NCBI RefSeq assembly: GCF_037126465.1
Contig: NC_088202.1
Span: 89,880,160-89,944,159, forward strand
Length of the DNA stretch: 64,000 nt
Direction of reading: 5' to 3'
Source: Ornithodoros turicata
Taxonomy: Eukaryota; Arthropoda; Arachnida; Ixodida; Argasidae
The notes under the pieces: model-generated
What the model saw: only the letters and a program-made list of their open reading frames with translations
What the model was told of the DNA's origin: nothing
Database searches by the model: none
Translations under genes and position numbers: made by a program
Part shown: positions 31,740 through 43,934 of the stretch, piece after piece
How positions within the stretch are numbered: position 1 is the stretch's first letter
Layout of the letters: each line of letters begins with the position of its first letter

Positions 31740-34085
31740 CTGCACCATAATGGGATACTGCGGGACTGTCAATCTGGATTATGGTATTGTGGGACCATTT
31801 CCATGTCTACAAGTTTTACCCATGGTTTTCATTAAAAACGCGTTTTTCGCACTGTAATGGGATACTGTGGGACCGTCAATCTGGATTACGATATTGTGGG
31901 ACTATTTCCATGTCTACGGATATTACTCATGCTTCTATTAAAAAGGTGGGTTTCTCCATTGTAATGGGATACTGTGGGACTGTGTATATGGATTACGATA
32001 TTGTGGGACTATTCCCATGTGTACGGGTATTACCCATGCTGTTCATTAGATATGCGGGTTTCTGCACTGTAATGGGACACTGTGGGACTGTCAATCTTGA
32101 TTGCGATATCCTGGGACTATAAGCAAGTCTACGGGTACTCCCCGTGCTTTCTATTAAAAACTCGTTTTTCGCACTGTAATGGGATACTGTGGGACCGTCA
32201 ATCTGGATTACGATATTGTGGGACTATTTCCATGTCTATGGGTATTACCCATGCTTTTCATTCAAAATGCAGGTTTCTGCAGTATAACGGGATGCTGTGG
32301 GATTGTCTATCTGGTTTAGGATATTGTAGGACTATTCCCATGTGTATGGGTATTACCCATGCTGTTCATTAAATATGTGGGTTTCTGCACTGTAATGGGA
32401 TACTGTGGGACTGCCAATCTGGATTGCGATATTGTGGGACTATTTCCATGTCTACGGGTATTACCCATGCTTTTCGTTCAAAATGTGGGTTTCGGCACTC
32501 TAATGGAATATTGTGGGACTGTATGTCTATCTGGATTATGACATTGTGGGACTATACTGATGTCTACGGGTATTACCCATCCTTTTAATTAAAAACGCTG
32601 GTGTTTGCACCGTAATGGGATACTGTGGGACTCTCTATCTGGATTGCGATGTTGTGAGGCTATTCCCATGCCTTTTTACCTATTTACCATGTTTTTTTAC
32701 CTAGGTACAGGTTTTACCTATTGTTTTCATTAAAGACACGGGTTTCTGCACTGTAATGGGATACTCTGGGACTGTCAATCTGGATTGTGGTATTGTGGGA
32801 CTATTCCCATGTCTAAGGGTATTACTCATGCTTTTCATTCAAAGTGCCGGTTTCTGTACTATAATGGGATGCTTTGGGACTATGAATATCGATTACGATA
32901 TTGTGGCGCTATTCTCATGTCTACGGGCATTTCCCATGCTTTTCATTAAAAATACGGGTTTATTACTGTAATGGGATTACTGTAATGAGGTACTGTGGGA
33001 CCGCCAAACTTGCTTATGATATTGTGGGACTATTCCCATGTGTGCGTGTATTACCCATGCTTTTCATTAAATATGCGGGTTTCTGCACCGTAATGGGATA
33101 CTGTGGGACTGCCAGTCTTGATTAGGATATTCCCAAGCAAGCAATGGCCGATGGCCGACGGTTGGCAAAAGGTCGGATGACAGTTGGCCAACGACTCTTT
33201 CGGCCATCCAACGTTGGCGCAGCGTTGCATAGTTATAGGCAGAGCGAGGATTGGAAAGCCGTCGGCCAGGGTACAGATCCGTATCAAGGAACGAGCTCGT
33301 TGGCCAAGCACTTGCCAAAGTTTTGATCAATCTCGCTTGGGGGAGAGGGAAACGTAGAATGGTCTAGCGCTGCATAAGTTCGACTTTCGATGGACCAAGG
33401 GAATTTCTCAAAACTAAAGCAGTAAGAAACAGAAGCATTACCTTCATGGTGAGTTAATACGACAAGCAATTCATCAGTTCAGTGTCGTTTGTGTACGCGC
33501 CAAATTAAACACGCCTCATCCTTCATTTTGACACACACGCGAACAGGTCTCTCGAATTAGCGGAAGCTCACGAGACAAGTTATGTATAGTATCTGTTTTT
33601 CCTCAGGAAACGTTGTGGGAAATATGAGCAACAAACAAATAATGGTATATCGTTACCTTACGCCGCGAGACAATTGAGTCTGAAAATGAGGGACGCCGCA
33701 GGAATGCTTTGGTCTGTATCTTGGCAGAAGCTTGGCACAACGTAGGCTGGCCAATGCTTGGCAAATCGTTGGCGAAGGTACAGATCCGTATCAAGAAACA
33801 AGCTTGTTGGCCGATGATGTACCAAGCAAGGCCAGGTAGGCCAGCCTAACTATAGCCTATAGCTTGGCCCAACCTTTGTTTGTTGCTTGGGTTGTGGGGC
33901 CATTCCCACGTCTATGGGTTTTACCCATGGCTTTCATTATAAACGCGGGTTTCTGCAGTATAACGGAATACTATAGGACTGTCTATCTGGTTTAGGAATA
34001 TATTGTGGGACTATTTCCATGTGTGCGGGTATTACGCATGCTTTTCATTAAATATGCGGGTTTCTGCACTGTAATGGGATACTGT
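31740..34085 (+). repeat. 107-bp tandem array, left arm (interrupted)
   Basis: Units contain TAATGGGATACTGTGGGAC, then ATTGTGGGACTAT, then GGGTATTACCCATGC, then TTTTCATT. Unit starts recur about every 107 bp (for example near 31749, 31856, 31963, 32070, 32178). Units differ by point changes and a few indels. The array runs to 33131, is interrupted by the element at 33132-33891, and resumes until the inversion point. Confidence 0.9.
33132..33891. mobile_element. CCCAAG-ended element nested in the satellite arm (760 bp)
   Basis: It begins CCCAAGCAAGCAATGGCC and ends GTTGCTTGGG, flanked by TT on both sides (33130-33131, 33892-33893). Removing the element and one TT restores the satellite reading GATATTGTGGGG, which fixes the insertion borders. 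Internal order matches the longer 17072-18597 copy. It carries no transposase. Confidence 0.8.
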
Positions 34086-35505
34086 GATCCAGATAGACAG
34101 TCCCATAATATCCCATGACAGTGCAGAAACCCTCATTTCGAATGAAAAGCATGGGTAATACCCGTAGACATGGAGGTAGTCCCACACTATCGTAATCCAG
34201 ATTGACAGACCCATAGTATCCCATTACACCGCAAAAAGTGCGTTTTTAATTAAAAGCACAGGGAATACCCGTAGACGTGGGAGTAACCCCACAATATCGT
34301 AATCAAGACTGACAGTCCCACAGTATCCCATTACAGTGCAGAAACCCGCATTATTAATAAAAAGCATGTGCAATACCCGTAGACATGGGAATTGTCCCAA
34401 AATACTGTAATCAAGATTGACAGTCCCGCAGTATCCCATTAGTGCAAAAACCTGCGTTTATAATGAAAAGCACGGGGAATACCCATAGACATGCTTACAG
34501 TCCCAGGATATCGTAATCAAGATTGACAGTACCACAGTATCCCATTACAGTGCAGAAACCCACATATTTAATGAAAAGCATGGGTAATACCCGCGCACAT
34601 GGAATAGTCCCACAATATCGTAATCCATATACACAGTCCCACAGAACCCCATTACAATGCAGAAACCCGCGTTTTTAATAAAAGCATTTGTAATACTCTT
34701 AGATATGATGGGAATAGTCCCACAATACCGTAATCAAGATTGACAGTCCCGCAGTACCCCATTAGTGCAAGATCCCGCGTTTTTAATTAAAAGCACGGGG
34801 AATACCCACAGACGACATGCTTATTGTCCCAGGATATCGTAATCAAGATTGACAGTTCCACAGTATCCCATTACAGTGCAGAAACCCACATATTTAATGA
34901 AAAGCATGGGTAATACCGGCACACATGGAAATAGTCCCACAATACCTTAAACCGGATAGACAGTCCCAGAGTATCCCATTATACTTCAGAAACCCGCATT
35001 TTGAATGAAAAGCATGGGTAATACCCATAGACATGGAAATAGTCCCACAAAATCGTAATCCAGATTGACGGCCCCACAGTATCCCATTTCAGTGCGAAAA
35101 ACGCGTTTTTAATGGAAATCACGGGGATTACCCGTAGACTTGCTTATAGTCCCAGGATATCGTAATCAAGATTGACAGTCCCACAGTGTCCATTACAGTG
35201 CAGAAACCCGCATATCTAATGAAAAGCATGGGTAATACCCGTACACATGGGAATAGTCCCACAATATCGTAATCCATATACACAGTCCGACAGTATCCCA
35301 TTACAATGCAGAAGCCCACCTTTTAATAAAAAACCATGGGTAAAACTCGTAGACATGGGAATAGCCCCACAATACCGCAATCCAGATTGACAGTCCCACA
35401 GTGTCCCATTATGGTGCAGAAACCCACATTATTAATGAAAAGCATGTGCAATACCCGTACACATGGGAATTGTCCCAAAATACAAATAAAGTCACGTAGC
35501 CCACA
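34086..35505 (-). repeat. 107-bp tandem array, right arm (inverted)
   Basis: The same unit as in the left arm, but reading on the minus strand (GTCCCACAGTATCCCATTA and so on). The switch of orientation occurs within one unit at 34085/34086. Confidence 0.9.
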
Positions 35506-35509
35506 CATA

Positions 35510-35660
35510 GTCACTTGGATTAAATTGCATGAGAAATGGATTAAATTATGTAAAATGAGGATTAAAAATAACGAAGGGAGGATTAATTCGGATGGCAGAA
35601 TGATTAAATGACATGCTGTAAGGATTAAAATGTGCGACAAAAGGATTAATAACGGCGGAA
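35510..35660 (-). repeat. TTTAATCC minisatellite, right inverted copy
   Basis: GGATTAAA-bearing units mirror 31500-31655, including the shared flank GTCACGTAGCCCACAC and its complement. Confidence 0.8.
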
Positions 35661-35689
35661 AATGCTGTAGATCCACCCCTGTTTATAAT

Positions 35690-36399
35690 ACAGGTACTAA
35701 TACATTCAGATAATATTAAACACACAACAGATACTCAAAAGAAACAAATAATATTGTAATACAAGGTATTGCTATTACGGTGCATCCCCGCTACACTGAT
35801 AGAACATTTTCTTTGTTAAAATCATATGGCAGCAGTGTCTGGATTGTGCAAAATAATACAGGGCAATTGACAATATGTTTCACAATTTGAAGCTGCGAAA
35901 CCTTGTTGTCGGAAGATTATTCTGCAGTCGGTGATACTGCAGAAATAGCAGATTGCATTGCTTCCAAAAATATTATACAGGTAGTCTTGTCTCGTTTTAT
36001 TCAGCGGTTTCTTTGCTGTAATTCTCTATATACATAGTGCCTCCACACGCCAAGCTGCTACGACAATGTCTCAGTCTATACTGATCTCCTCTCAGCGCGT
36101 ACATTTCCAGGACTATAACTCTCTTTTTCCTTGTTTCTGGATTTATATTTTCTGGTGACATGCCGTGTGCATGCACTCATGAAATGCAGAAAATAGAATT
36201 AAGTGCTCTGAAGGAGCAGTGAAATGACATTTAGGATTGCTCGAAACCTTGCCTAATTAATTAAATTCTCTATTAGGACTGACCACACAAAATATTTCCG
36301 CTGAATGTTGTCTTACCACTGCGTCGCCCAACTTAGAAAACCGAAAAATCTGCTGTCTGCTACCATGACATAAGGGGCACATAATGACAAAGGAGTAGC
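35690..36399. other. No gene seen
   Basis: AT-rich spacer between the foldback-like element and the GA-rich tandem array. I see no coding or repeat signal. Confidence 0.4.
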
Positions 36400-39300
36400 G
36401 TGGAGAGCAGCTGTGAGCGGGCTATAGGAGTTCTTATCAGGCCACTAGATGAAGCGAGCGCACGACGTGAGGCCAGTGCGAGATCAGGAAGAGAGGGAAA
36501 GGGATTAAAAGAAAAGGGGCATGAAACAGGGAAGGAAGCAATTTCACAACATGAGGCAAATGGGAGATCTGGAACCGAGCAGGAGTAAAAGGAAGAGGGA
36601 CGTCAGACGGACCGAAGCGAGTGCATCACGTCTGGCCGATAGGAGATCAGGAGGAGAGGGACTGGTACTAAAGGAAGAGGGATCAAAGCTTGCACATCAC
36701 GTCAGGCCAATGGGAGGTCAGGAAGAGGGGCCGAAGCGAGCGCATCACATGTGGCCAATGGAAGGGAGGAACCGGGAGTAAAGGAAGAGGGACATGAGAC
36801 AGGAACCGAGGCGAGCGCATCACGTGAGGTAAATGGGAGATCTGGAAGAGAGGGAGCAGAAGTAAAGGAAGAGGGACGTGAAGGGACCGAAGCGAGCGCA
36901 TCACGTGAGGCCAATGGGAGATCTGGAGGAGAGGGACCAAAGCTGGTACATCACGTGAGGCCATTGTGAGGTCAGGAAAAGATGGACGAGGAGTAAAAGA
37001 AGAGGGACATGGACAGGGACCGAAGCGATTGCATCACGTGAGACAAATGGGATATTTGGAAAAGGGAGCAGGAGTAAAGGAAGAGGGACCGAAGCTAGTG
37101 CATCACGTCATGCCAATGGAAGAGAGGGACCGGGAGTAAAGGAAGGGGGTCATGAAACAGTGACCAAAGCGAGCGCATCACGTGAGGCAAATGGGAGATC
37201 GGAAGAGAGGGACCGGGAATAAAGAAGAGACGTAAGACAGGTGCCGAAGCGAGCGCGTCACGTGAGGCAAATGGGAGATCAGGAAGAGAGGGACCAGGAG
37301 TAAAGAAAGAAGAGATGTAAGACAGGGGCCGAAGCGAGCGCGTCACGTGAGGCAAATGGGAGATCAGGAAGAGAGGGACCAGGAGTAAAGAAAGAAGGAC
37401 ATGAAGCATGGAAGCGAGCGCATCAGGTGAGGCAAATAGAAAATCGTCTGGGAAAGTGGGATCAGGAGTAAAGGAAGAGGAATGTGAGACAGGGGCCCAA
37501 GCGAGCGCATCATGTCAGGCGAATGGGAGATCAGTAAAAGAGAGGATCCGGAAGTAAATGAGGAGGGATGTACGTGAGACAGGGACCGAAGCGAGCCCAA
37601 AATATGAATGCAAATGGGACATCAGGAAGAGAGGGACCGGGAGTAAAGGAAGAGGGACCAAAGTGAGCGCATCACGTCAAGCCAATGAGAGGTCAGGAAA
37701 AGAGGGACCTAGAATAAAGAAGGAGGGGCGTAAAAGAGGGGCCGAAGCGAGCGCAACACGTAAGGCCAATGGGAGAATGGAAGAGAGGGACTGGGAATAA
37801 AGGAAGAGGGAGATGAGACAGGGACTGTTAAATCCTTTTAAGAGATGTCGTCATTTGCATCATCATAATCTCGGTGATTTGTGCACAGGCACGCGACATC
37901 ACATTCACATTCCCTCATTCTTCATAACGGTCTGCTCACAGATAATCCGTTTGCGGTGCTTTACCTGTCTCCGCGTCCAAGTTTCTACAGGGACCAAAGC
38001 GAACGCATCACGTGAGGCAAGTGGGAGAGAAGGACTAGGAGTAAAGGAAGTGGGACGTGCGATAGGGACCAAAGCGCACGCATCATGTGAGGCCAGTTGC
38101 AGATCAGATGGAGACCGGGAGTAAAGAAAGAGGGGCGTACGTGAGAGAAGGACCGAAGCAAGCACAGCACGTGAGGACAATGGGTGATCAGGAAGAGAAG
38201 CACCGAGAGTAAAGGAAAAGGGACAAGAGAGAGGGACAGAAGTGAGCGCATCACATGAGGCCAATGGGAAATCATGAAGAGGGACAGGGAGTAAAGGAAG
38301 AATGACGTGAGACTGGCAAGCGTACGCATCACATGAGGTCAATGGGAGATCAGAAAGAAAGGGACCGGAAGTAAAGGAACAGGGACCAAAGTGAGCGTAT
38401 CATGTGAAACCAAAGGGAGATCAGGAAGAGAGGTACCAGGAGTAAAGGAAGAGGGATCAAAGTTAACACATCATGTGAGGTCAATGAGAGATCAGGAAGA
38501 GAGTGGTCAATGCGAGCGCATCACGTGAGGTAAATGGAAGATCAGGAAGAGCGGGACTGGGAGTAAAGGAAGAGGGACGTGAGAGAGGGACCGAAGCGAG
38601 CGCATCACGTGAAACCAATGAGAGATCCGGAGGAGATGGAGCAGGAGTAAAGGAAGAGGGATGTGAGAGGGATACCAAAGCGAGCGCATCACATGAGGCC
38701 AATGGGAGATCAGGAAGAGAAGGACCGGCGGTAAAGGAAGCGAGATGTACGTTAGAGAGGCACCGAAGCGAGCGCATCACGTGAGGCCAATGTGAGATCA
38801 TAGAGATGGACGGGGAGTAAAGGAAGAAGGATCGAAACGAGGACATCACGCGAGGTCAATGGGAGATCAGAGAGAGGGGGAACGGAAGTAAAGAAAGAGG
38901 GGTCTGAGAGAGGGACGAAGTGAGCGCATCATGCGAGACCAATGGGAGAGCAGGAAGAGGGACCGGAGTGAGCGCATCGTGTGAGGCCAATGAGACATCA
39001 GAAAGAGAGGACCGCGAGTAAAGGAAGAGCTACCGAAGCGAGAGCATCACGTCAGGCCAATGGGGAGGTCTGGAAAAGAGGGACCGGAAGTGAGGGAAGA
39101 GGGACATAAGACAGGGACCGAAGCGAGCGCATCACGTGAGGCAAATGTGAGATCATAGAAATGGACGGGGAGTAAAGGAAGAAGGACTGAAACGAGGACA
39201 TCACGCGAGGTCAATGGGAGATCAGAGAGAGGGGGAACGGAAGTAAAGAAAGAGGGGTCTGTGAGAGGGACGAAGTGAGCGCATCATGTGAGACCAATGG

Positions 39301-41950
39301 TAGAGCAGGAAGTGAGCGCAGGAGCGAGAACAGGAGTGAGCGCATCGTGTGAGGCCAATGTGAGATCAGGAAGGGGGGGGGGGGGTTGAAGCGCGCACAC
39401 CACATGAGGCCAATCGGAGATCAGAAAGAAGGACATGAGACAGGGACTGAAGCGAGCGCATCACGTGACGCTAATGGGAGATCACAAGGAGAGGGACGAG
39501 GAATAAAGGAAGAGGGACCAACGCGAGCGGGCATCATGTGAGGCTAATGAGAAATAAAATAGAGTGGGACCGGGAGTAAAGGAAGGGGGACGTGAAAAAG
39601 GGACCGAAGCGAGCGCATCACGTGAGGCCAATGGGAGATCAGGAAGAGAGGGACCGGGAGTAAAGGAAGAGGGACATGAGAAAGGAAAGCGAGTGCATCA
39701 CGTGAGTAGGTGGGAGATCATCTGAAAAAGAGGGAGCAGGAGTAAAGGAAGAGAAAAGTGAGACTGGAACCGAAGCTAGCGTGACGTGAGGCCAATGGAA
39801 GATAAGTAAGAGAGGGACCGGGAGTAAAAGAGGAGGAACCAAAGCGAACACATCATGTGAAGCCAATGGGAGATCAGGAAGAGAGGGACTGGGAGTAAAG
39901 GAAGAGGGACGTAGGACAGGGACCAATGCGAGCACATCACGTGAGGCCAATGAGAGATTAGGAACAGAGGGACCAATAGTAAAGGAAACGAATGGAAGCG
40001 AGGACGTCACATCAGGCCATTGGGTGATCGGGAGGAGAGGAACCTCAAATAGAGGAATGCGGACTGAAGCAAGCGCATCACGTTAGGCCAATGAGACGTC
40101 AGGAAGAAAGGGACAGGGAATAAAGCAAGGACATTAGAGAGGGGCCGAAGCAAGTACATCACGTGAGGCCAATATAGGAATGAAGACAGGGACCGGGAGT
40201 AAAGGAAGAGGGATGTAGAGACAGGGAACGAAGCGAACGCATCACGTGAAGCAAATGGGAGATCAGGAAGGGAGGGACCAGGAGTAAAGGAAGATACACC
40301 GAAGCGAGCGCATCATGTGAGGCCAATGGGAGATCACGGAAAGAGAGGATCCAGGGGTAAAGGAAGAGGAAAGTGAGGCAGGGACCGAAACGAGCGCATC
40401 ACGTGAGACCAATGGGAGATCAGGAAGAGAGGCACCGGGAGCAAAGCAAGATGGACCGAAGCGAGCCCATCATGTGTGGCCGATGGTAGATCAGGAAAAG
40501 GAGGATCCGGAAGTAAAGGAGGAGGGACGCGAGACAGGGACCGAAGCGAGCGGATCATGTCAGGCCAATGAGACATCAGAAATAGAGGACCGCGAGTAAA
40601 GGAAGAGCTAATCACGTCAGGCCAATGGGAAGGTCAGGAAAAGAGGGACCGGAAGTGAGGGAAGAGGGACATAAGACAGGGACCGAAGCGAGCGCATCAC
40701 GTCAGATCAGTTGGTGATCAGGAGGAGAGGGACCGGGAGTAAAGAAAGAGGGGCGTACGTGAGAGAAGGACCGAAGCGAGCACAGCACGTGAGGCAATGG
40801 GTGCTCAGGAAGAAAGGGTCCGGGATTAGGGGAACAGGGGCGTACGTGAGAGAGGCTCAGAAGCGAGCACATCACGTGAGGCAAATGGGAGATCTGGAAG
40901 AGAGGGAGCAGGAGTAAAGGAGGAGGGACATAAGAGAGGGGCCAAAAGAAAGCGCATCACGTGGGGCCAGTGGGAGAATGGAAGACAGGAAGTGAAGCGA
41001 ACGCGCCACGTGAGGCAAATTGAAGACCATCTGGAAAAGAGGGAGCAGGAGTAAAGGAAGAGGAAAGTAAGACAGGGACCGAAGCGAGCACATCACGTGA
41101 GACCAATGGGAGATCACAAAGAGATGGACCAGGAGTAAAGGCAGAGGGATGTACGTGAGACAGGGACCGAAGCGAGCGCAAAACGTGAATGCCAATGGGA
41201 GATAGGGAAGAGACAGACTGGGAGCAAAGGAAGAGGGACCAAAGTGAGAGCATCGTCTAAGGCCAATGGGAGATCAGGATGAGAGGGTCCGAAGCTAGTG
41301 CACCACGTGAGGCCAATGGGAGATCAGGAAGAGAGGGGCAGGAGTAAACGAAGAGGGACATAAGAGAGGGAAGCGAGCGCATCAAGTGAGATCATTAGAA
41401 AGAGAGGGAGAAGAAGTAAAGGAAGAGGAAAGCGAGACAGGGACCGAAGTTTGTGTATCACGTGAGCCCAGAGATAAGGATAAGGAGATAAGGAAGAGAG
41501 GGAGCGGGAGTAAAGGAAGAGAAACCGAAGTGAACGCATTCTGTGATGCCAATGGGAGATCAGGAAGAGATGGACCAAGAGTAAAGGAAGAAGGACCGAA
41601 GCGAGCGCATCACGTCAGGCCAGTGGGAGATCAGGAGGAGAATGACCGCGAACAGAGGAAGAGGGACCGAAGCAAGCGCATCACGTTAGGCCGATGGGAG
41701 GTCAGGAAGAGAGGGACCGGGACTAAAGGAGGGACGTAAGAGAGAGGCCGAAGCCAGCGCGTCACATGAGGCCAATGGGAGAATGGAAGAAAGGAACCGG
41801 GACTAAAGCAAGAGAGACGTGAGACAGGGACAGAAGTGAGCGCATCACGTGAGGTCAATGGGAGGTCAGGAGGAGAGGGACAGGGAGTAGAGGATGATGA
41901 GGGACGTACGTGAGATTGGAATCAAAGTGAGGTAATCACGTGAGGCCAAT
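36400..41950 (+). repeat. About 5.6-kb GA-rich satellite, about 85-90-bp unit
   Basis: The repeated unit reads roughly CGAAGCGAGCGCATCACGTGAGG, CCAATGGGAGATCAGGAAGAG, AGGGACCGGGAGTAAAGGAAGAGGGACGTGAGACAGGGAC. Shorter variant units are common. Many units keep CACGTG; others carry one-base variants such as CATGTG or CACGTC. The strand is strongly purine-rich. Long open frames on both strands (Arg/Glu-rich or Leu/Pro/Ser-rich) follow the repeat and are not genes. The array is interrupted at about 37820-37985 by unique sequence. Confidence 0.93.
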
Positions 41951-43132
41951 TCACTGCGGCGGCATGACACCAAAAGCAACATGAGGAGCCATCTGCGAGC
42001 ACGTTCTTTTTTTTCCCTTCTGTATGTGATATGATAGGTATTCTTACTTATCGTGTATCGACTGGTATGGAGTGGGAGTCATTATCGTCGAGGGTGGGGG
42101 AAGCAAAGAGCTCCGCACCGGGTAACGCATACCCTAGTGTCGCCACTACCCAAAGGGATATGCCATGTGCAACTAGATATGAAGTATCATATGCCTATTT
42201 TGCAAATTTTGTTACTGGATGGAATGGGATATCACCACCTCATTTTCAATACTTCCAATGTAAGTCACACGTACAAGCAGGATCGGTTCCGTGCCATGCC
42301 CGGTTCTTCTGTTACATCTGCATGGATATGCAGCCTAGAGCTAACCCTAATTTCTGAGCACGTCCGCTCGTACCACAATTCAGCCAGGACACAGCAGTAG
42401 TCACAAGGTCGTCGGGGCAGTATCGCTTGCGGTACTGTTTCCGGGAACGAATTTTTCGTTCGCCAGTAACTTCGTCTTTATTTACTAAGGAGCGAAGTCT
42501 CGATACATCTTCCTTTCCTTCAAAACAAGAAACAAAATAAAAAGTGTAAGGTTCTCAGCGTTGTTTCGCAAGCGCAACGAAAACCAGACAAGAAAGGAGA
42601 GAGAAACAAGGACGACGCTCTCCTTTCTTGTCTTTGTTTTTCTTTACGCAGTGGAAACCATGCTAAGTCTCAACCAAGTACCCCGTTATTCCATCTTTGT
42701 GTAAAGTTCTCACTGTAGTCGAGCCGTTGTGGAGCCTGCACGTGTTTGGTCGACCTACGTAGTTGTTCTGTTAGCCATTCTGCTGAAGTATAGCTGTTCG
42801 TCCGCATGCTGCCCCATGTGCCCCCTTCTCAGCATTCGGAGAAGGGCGCACACTTCTAGTGGATTCTACTGTGAGGCATATGTAGACAATCTGGTGGCTG
42901 TTTGGGGTCATGGTTTGGGGTCGTAACTTGCTAGTAATGGACAGATCATTACCATGGCGCGAAACTATACGTTCACTCTTCCATGTGCACATTGAAGCAT
43001 TCAAATACGGAAGCTTCTTTGGCAAGCTCCCTTGGGGTCTGCGTTCATTCTGACAGTCCAGACAAAAACATCCCGAAGTAGGTAGTTTAGGCGCCCAAAG
43101 ATCACTCAATCTATTTTTCGTTTCAGGGTATA
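41951..43132. other. No gene confirmed
   Basis: A short inverted repeat (AGACAAGAAAGGAGA and its complement) lies near 42587-42634. A frame around 42840-42900 has a string resembling a retroelement YVDN box, but the context is too weak to call. The rest is unassigned. Confidence 0.35.
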
Positions 43133-43863
43133 CAGGGTGTTTCAGTTAAATCCCCGGGCTAAATAATTCGCGAACGGGTGCACCAATCGAAGAACTTTCT
43201 TTTTTACAAGTATCTATCCGATACCGCCTACAAGCTGCGCACCGTGTGAATGAGTGGGAGGCGCTCATTATTTAAATAAAAATTCAAATGGGTTTCGTAA
43301 AAATACAAAACTTCTAAAGCAGGGCACTGTCAGCATTAAAATGGGTACTACCCCTTTTGGGACCTTCAGTGGACACCTTTTAGAGAAAAATCTGCCACCG
43401 AAGCGGTCGTTTGTTCCAGTAATTAGTTGGTTTCGGTTTACATATTTTGTCGCGGTTGGTCGCGGTGAAGCGCAGAAGGACGCTCTTTCACTCCCTTATC
43501 CACCAATGAATTACGTCCTTTTGCGCTGCGCCGCGACCAGCCGCAACAAAAATATGTAAACCGAAACCAACTGATCACTGCAACAAATGACCCGCTTCGG
43601 TGGCAGATTTTTCTCTAAACGGTGTCCTCTGAAGGTCCCAAAAGAGTATACCCATTTTAATGCCGATAGCGCCTCGCTTTAGAAGTTACGTTTTTTCACG
43701 AAACTCATTTGAATTTTTATTTAAATAATGAGCGCACCCAACTCACTCACACGGTGCGCAGCTTGTAGGTGATATCGGACGGATACTTGTAAAAAAGAAA
43801 GTTCTTCGATTGGTGCACCCGTTCACGAATTATTTAGCCCGGGGATTTAACTGAAACACCCTG
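43133..43863. mobile_element. Palindromic MITE, arms about 365 bp
   Basis: The ends CAGGGTGTTTCAGTTAAAT and its complement at 43845-43863 open two arms that pair almost throughout (TTCGATTGGTGCACCC; GAAGGTCCCAAAAG; GGTTTCGGTTTACATATTTT). The symmetry centre is near 43500. Flanks are TATA on the left and CATA on the right, compatible with a short TA-type duplication but ambiguous. There is no coding capacity. Confidence 0.85.
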
Positions 43864-43934
43864 CATAATTCGTGGCTTTACGTCGCGAGACAGCTATGAT
43901 CTGGGCCGGTAAGTTGACGACACATTCTACAAGG

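Larger units (their letters stand above)
31355..35681. mobile_element. Foldback-like hAT-type element (4.3 kb)
   Basis: The left end CAGTGGCGGACC and the right end, read inverted as CAGGGGTGGATC, are hAT-like. The flanking octamers ATTATAAT (31347-31354) and TTTATAAT (35682-35689) match at 7 of 8. Inside each end is a short TTTAATCC minisatellite, then a long array of about 107-bp units. The arrays are inverted about a centre at 34085/34086, so the element is two giant arms with no spacer and no coding region. The left arm is split by a 760-bp insertion. It lies immediately upstream of the first visible coronin exon, most likely in a coronin 5' intron. Confidence 0.8.

Noticed and set aside
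31781..33125. Frames repeating a GYCGTVNLD-like peptide
   Set aside because: Translations of the 107-bp satellite. The same peptide appears from both arms and shifts frame between units.
33051..33330. Overlapping minus-strand frames of 86-87 codons
   Set aside because: They cover the junction of the satellite and the CCCAAG-ended element, so they are composite repeat translations.
36400..41858. Numerous 60-145-codon frames in the GA-rich array
   Set aside because: They arise from the repeated unit on both strands and change frame with unit-length variants. They encode only repeat translations.
42729..42926. Reverse-transcriptase YVDN-like box
   Set aside because: Only one short motif (AYVDNLVAVWG) with no neighbouring retroelement motifs in frame. 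Too weak to call.
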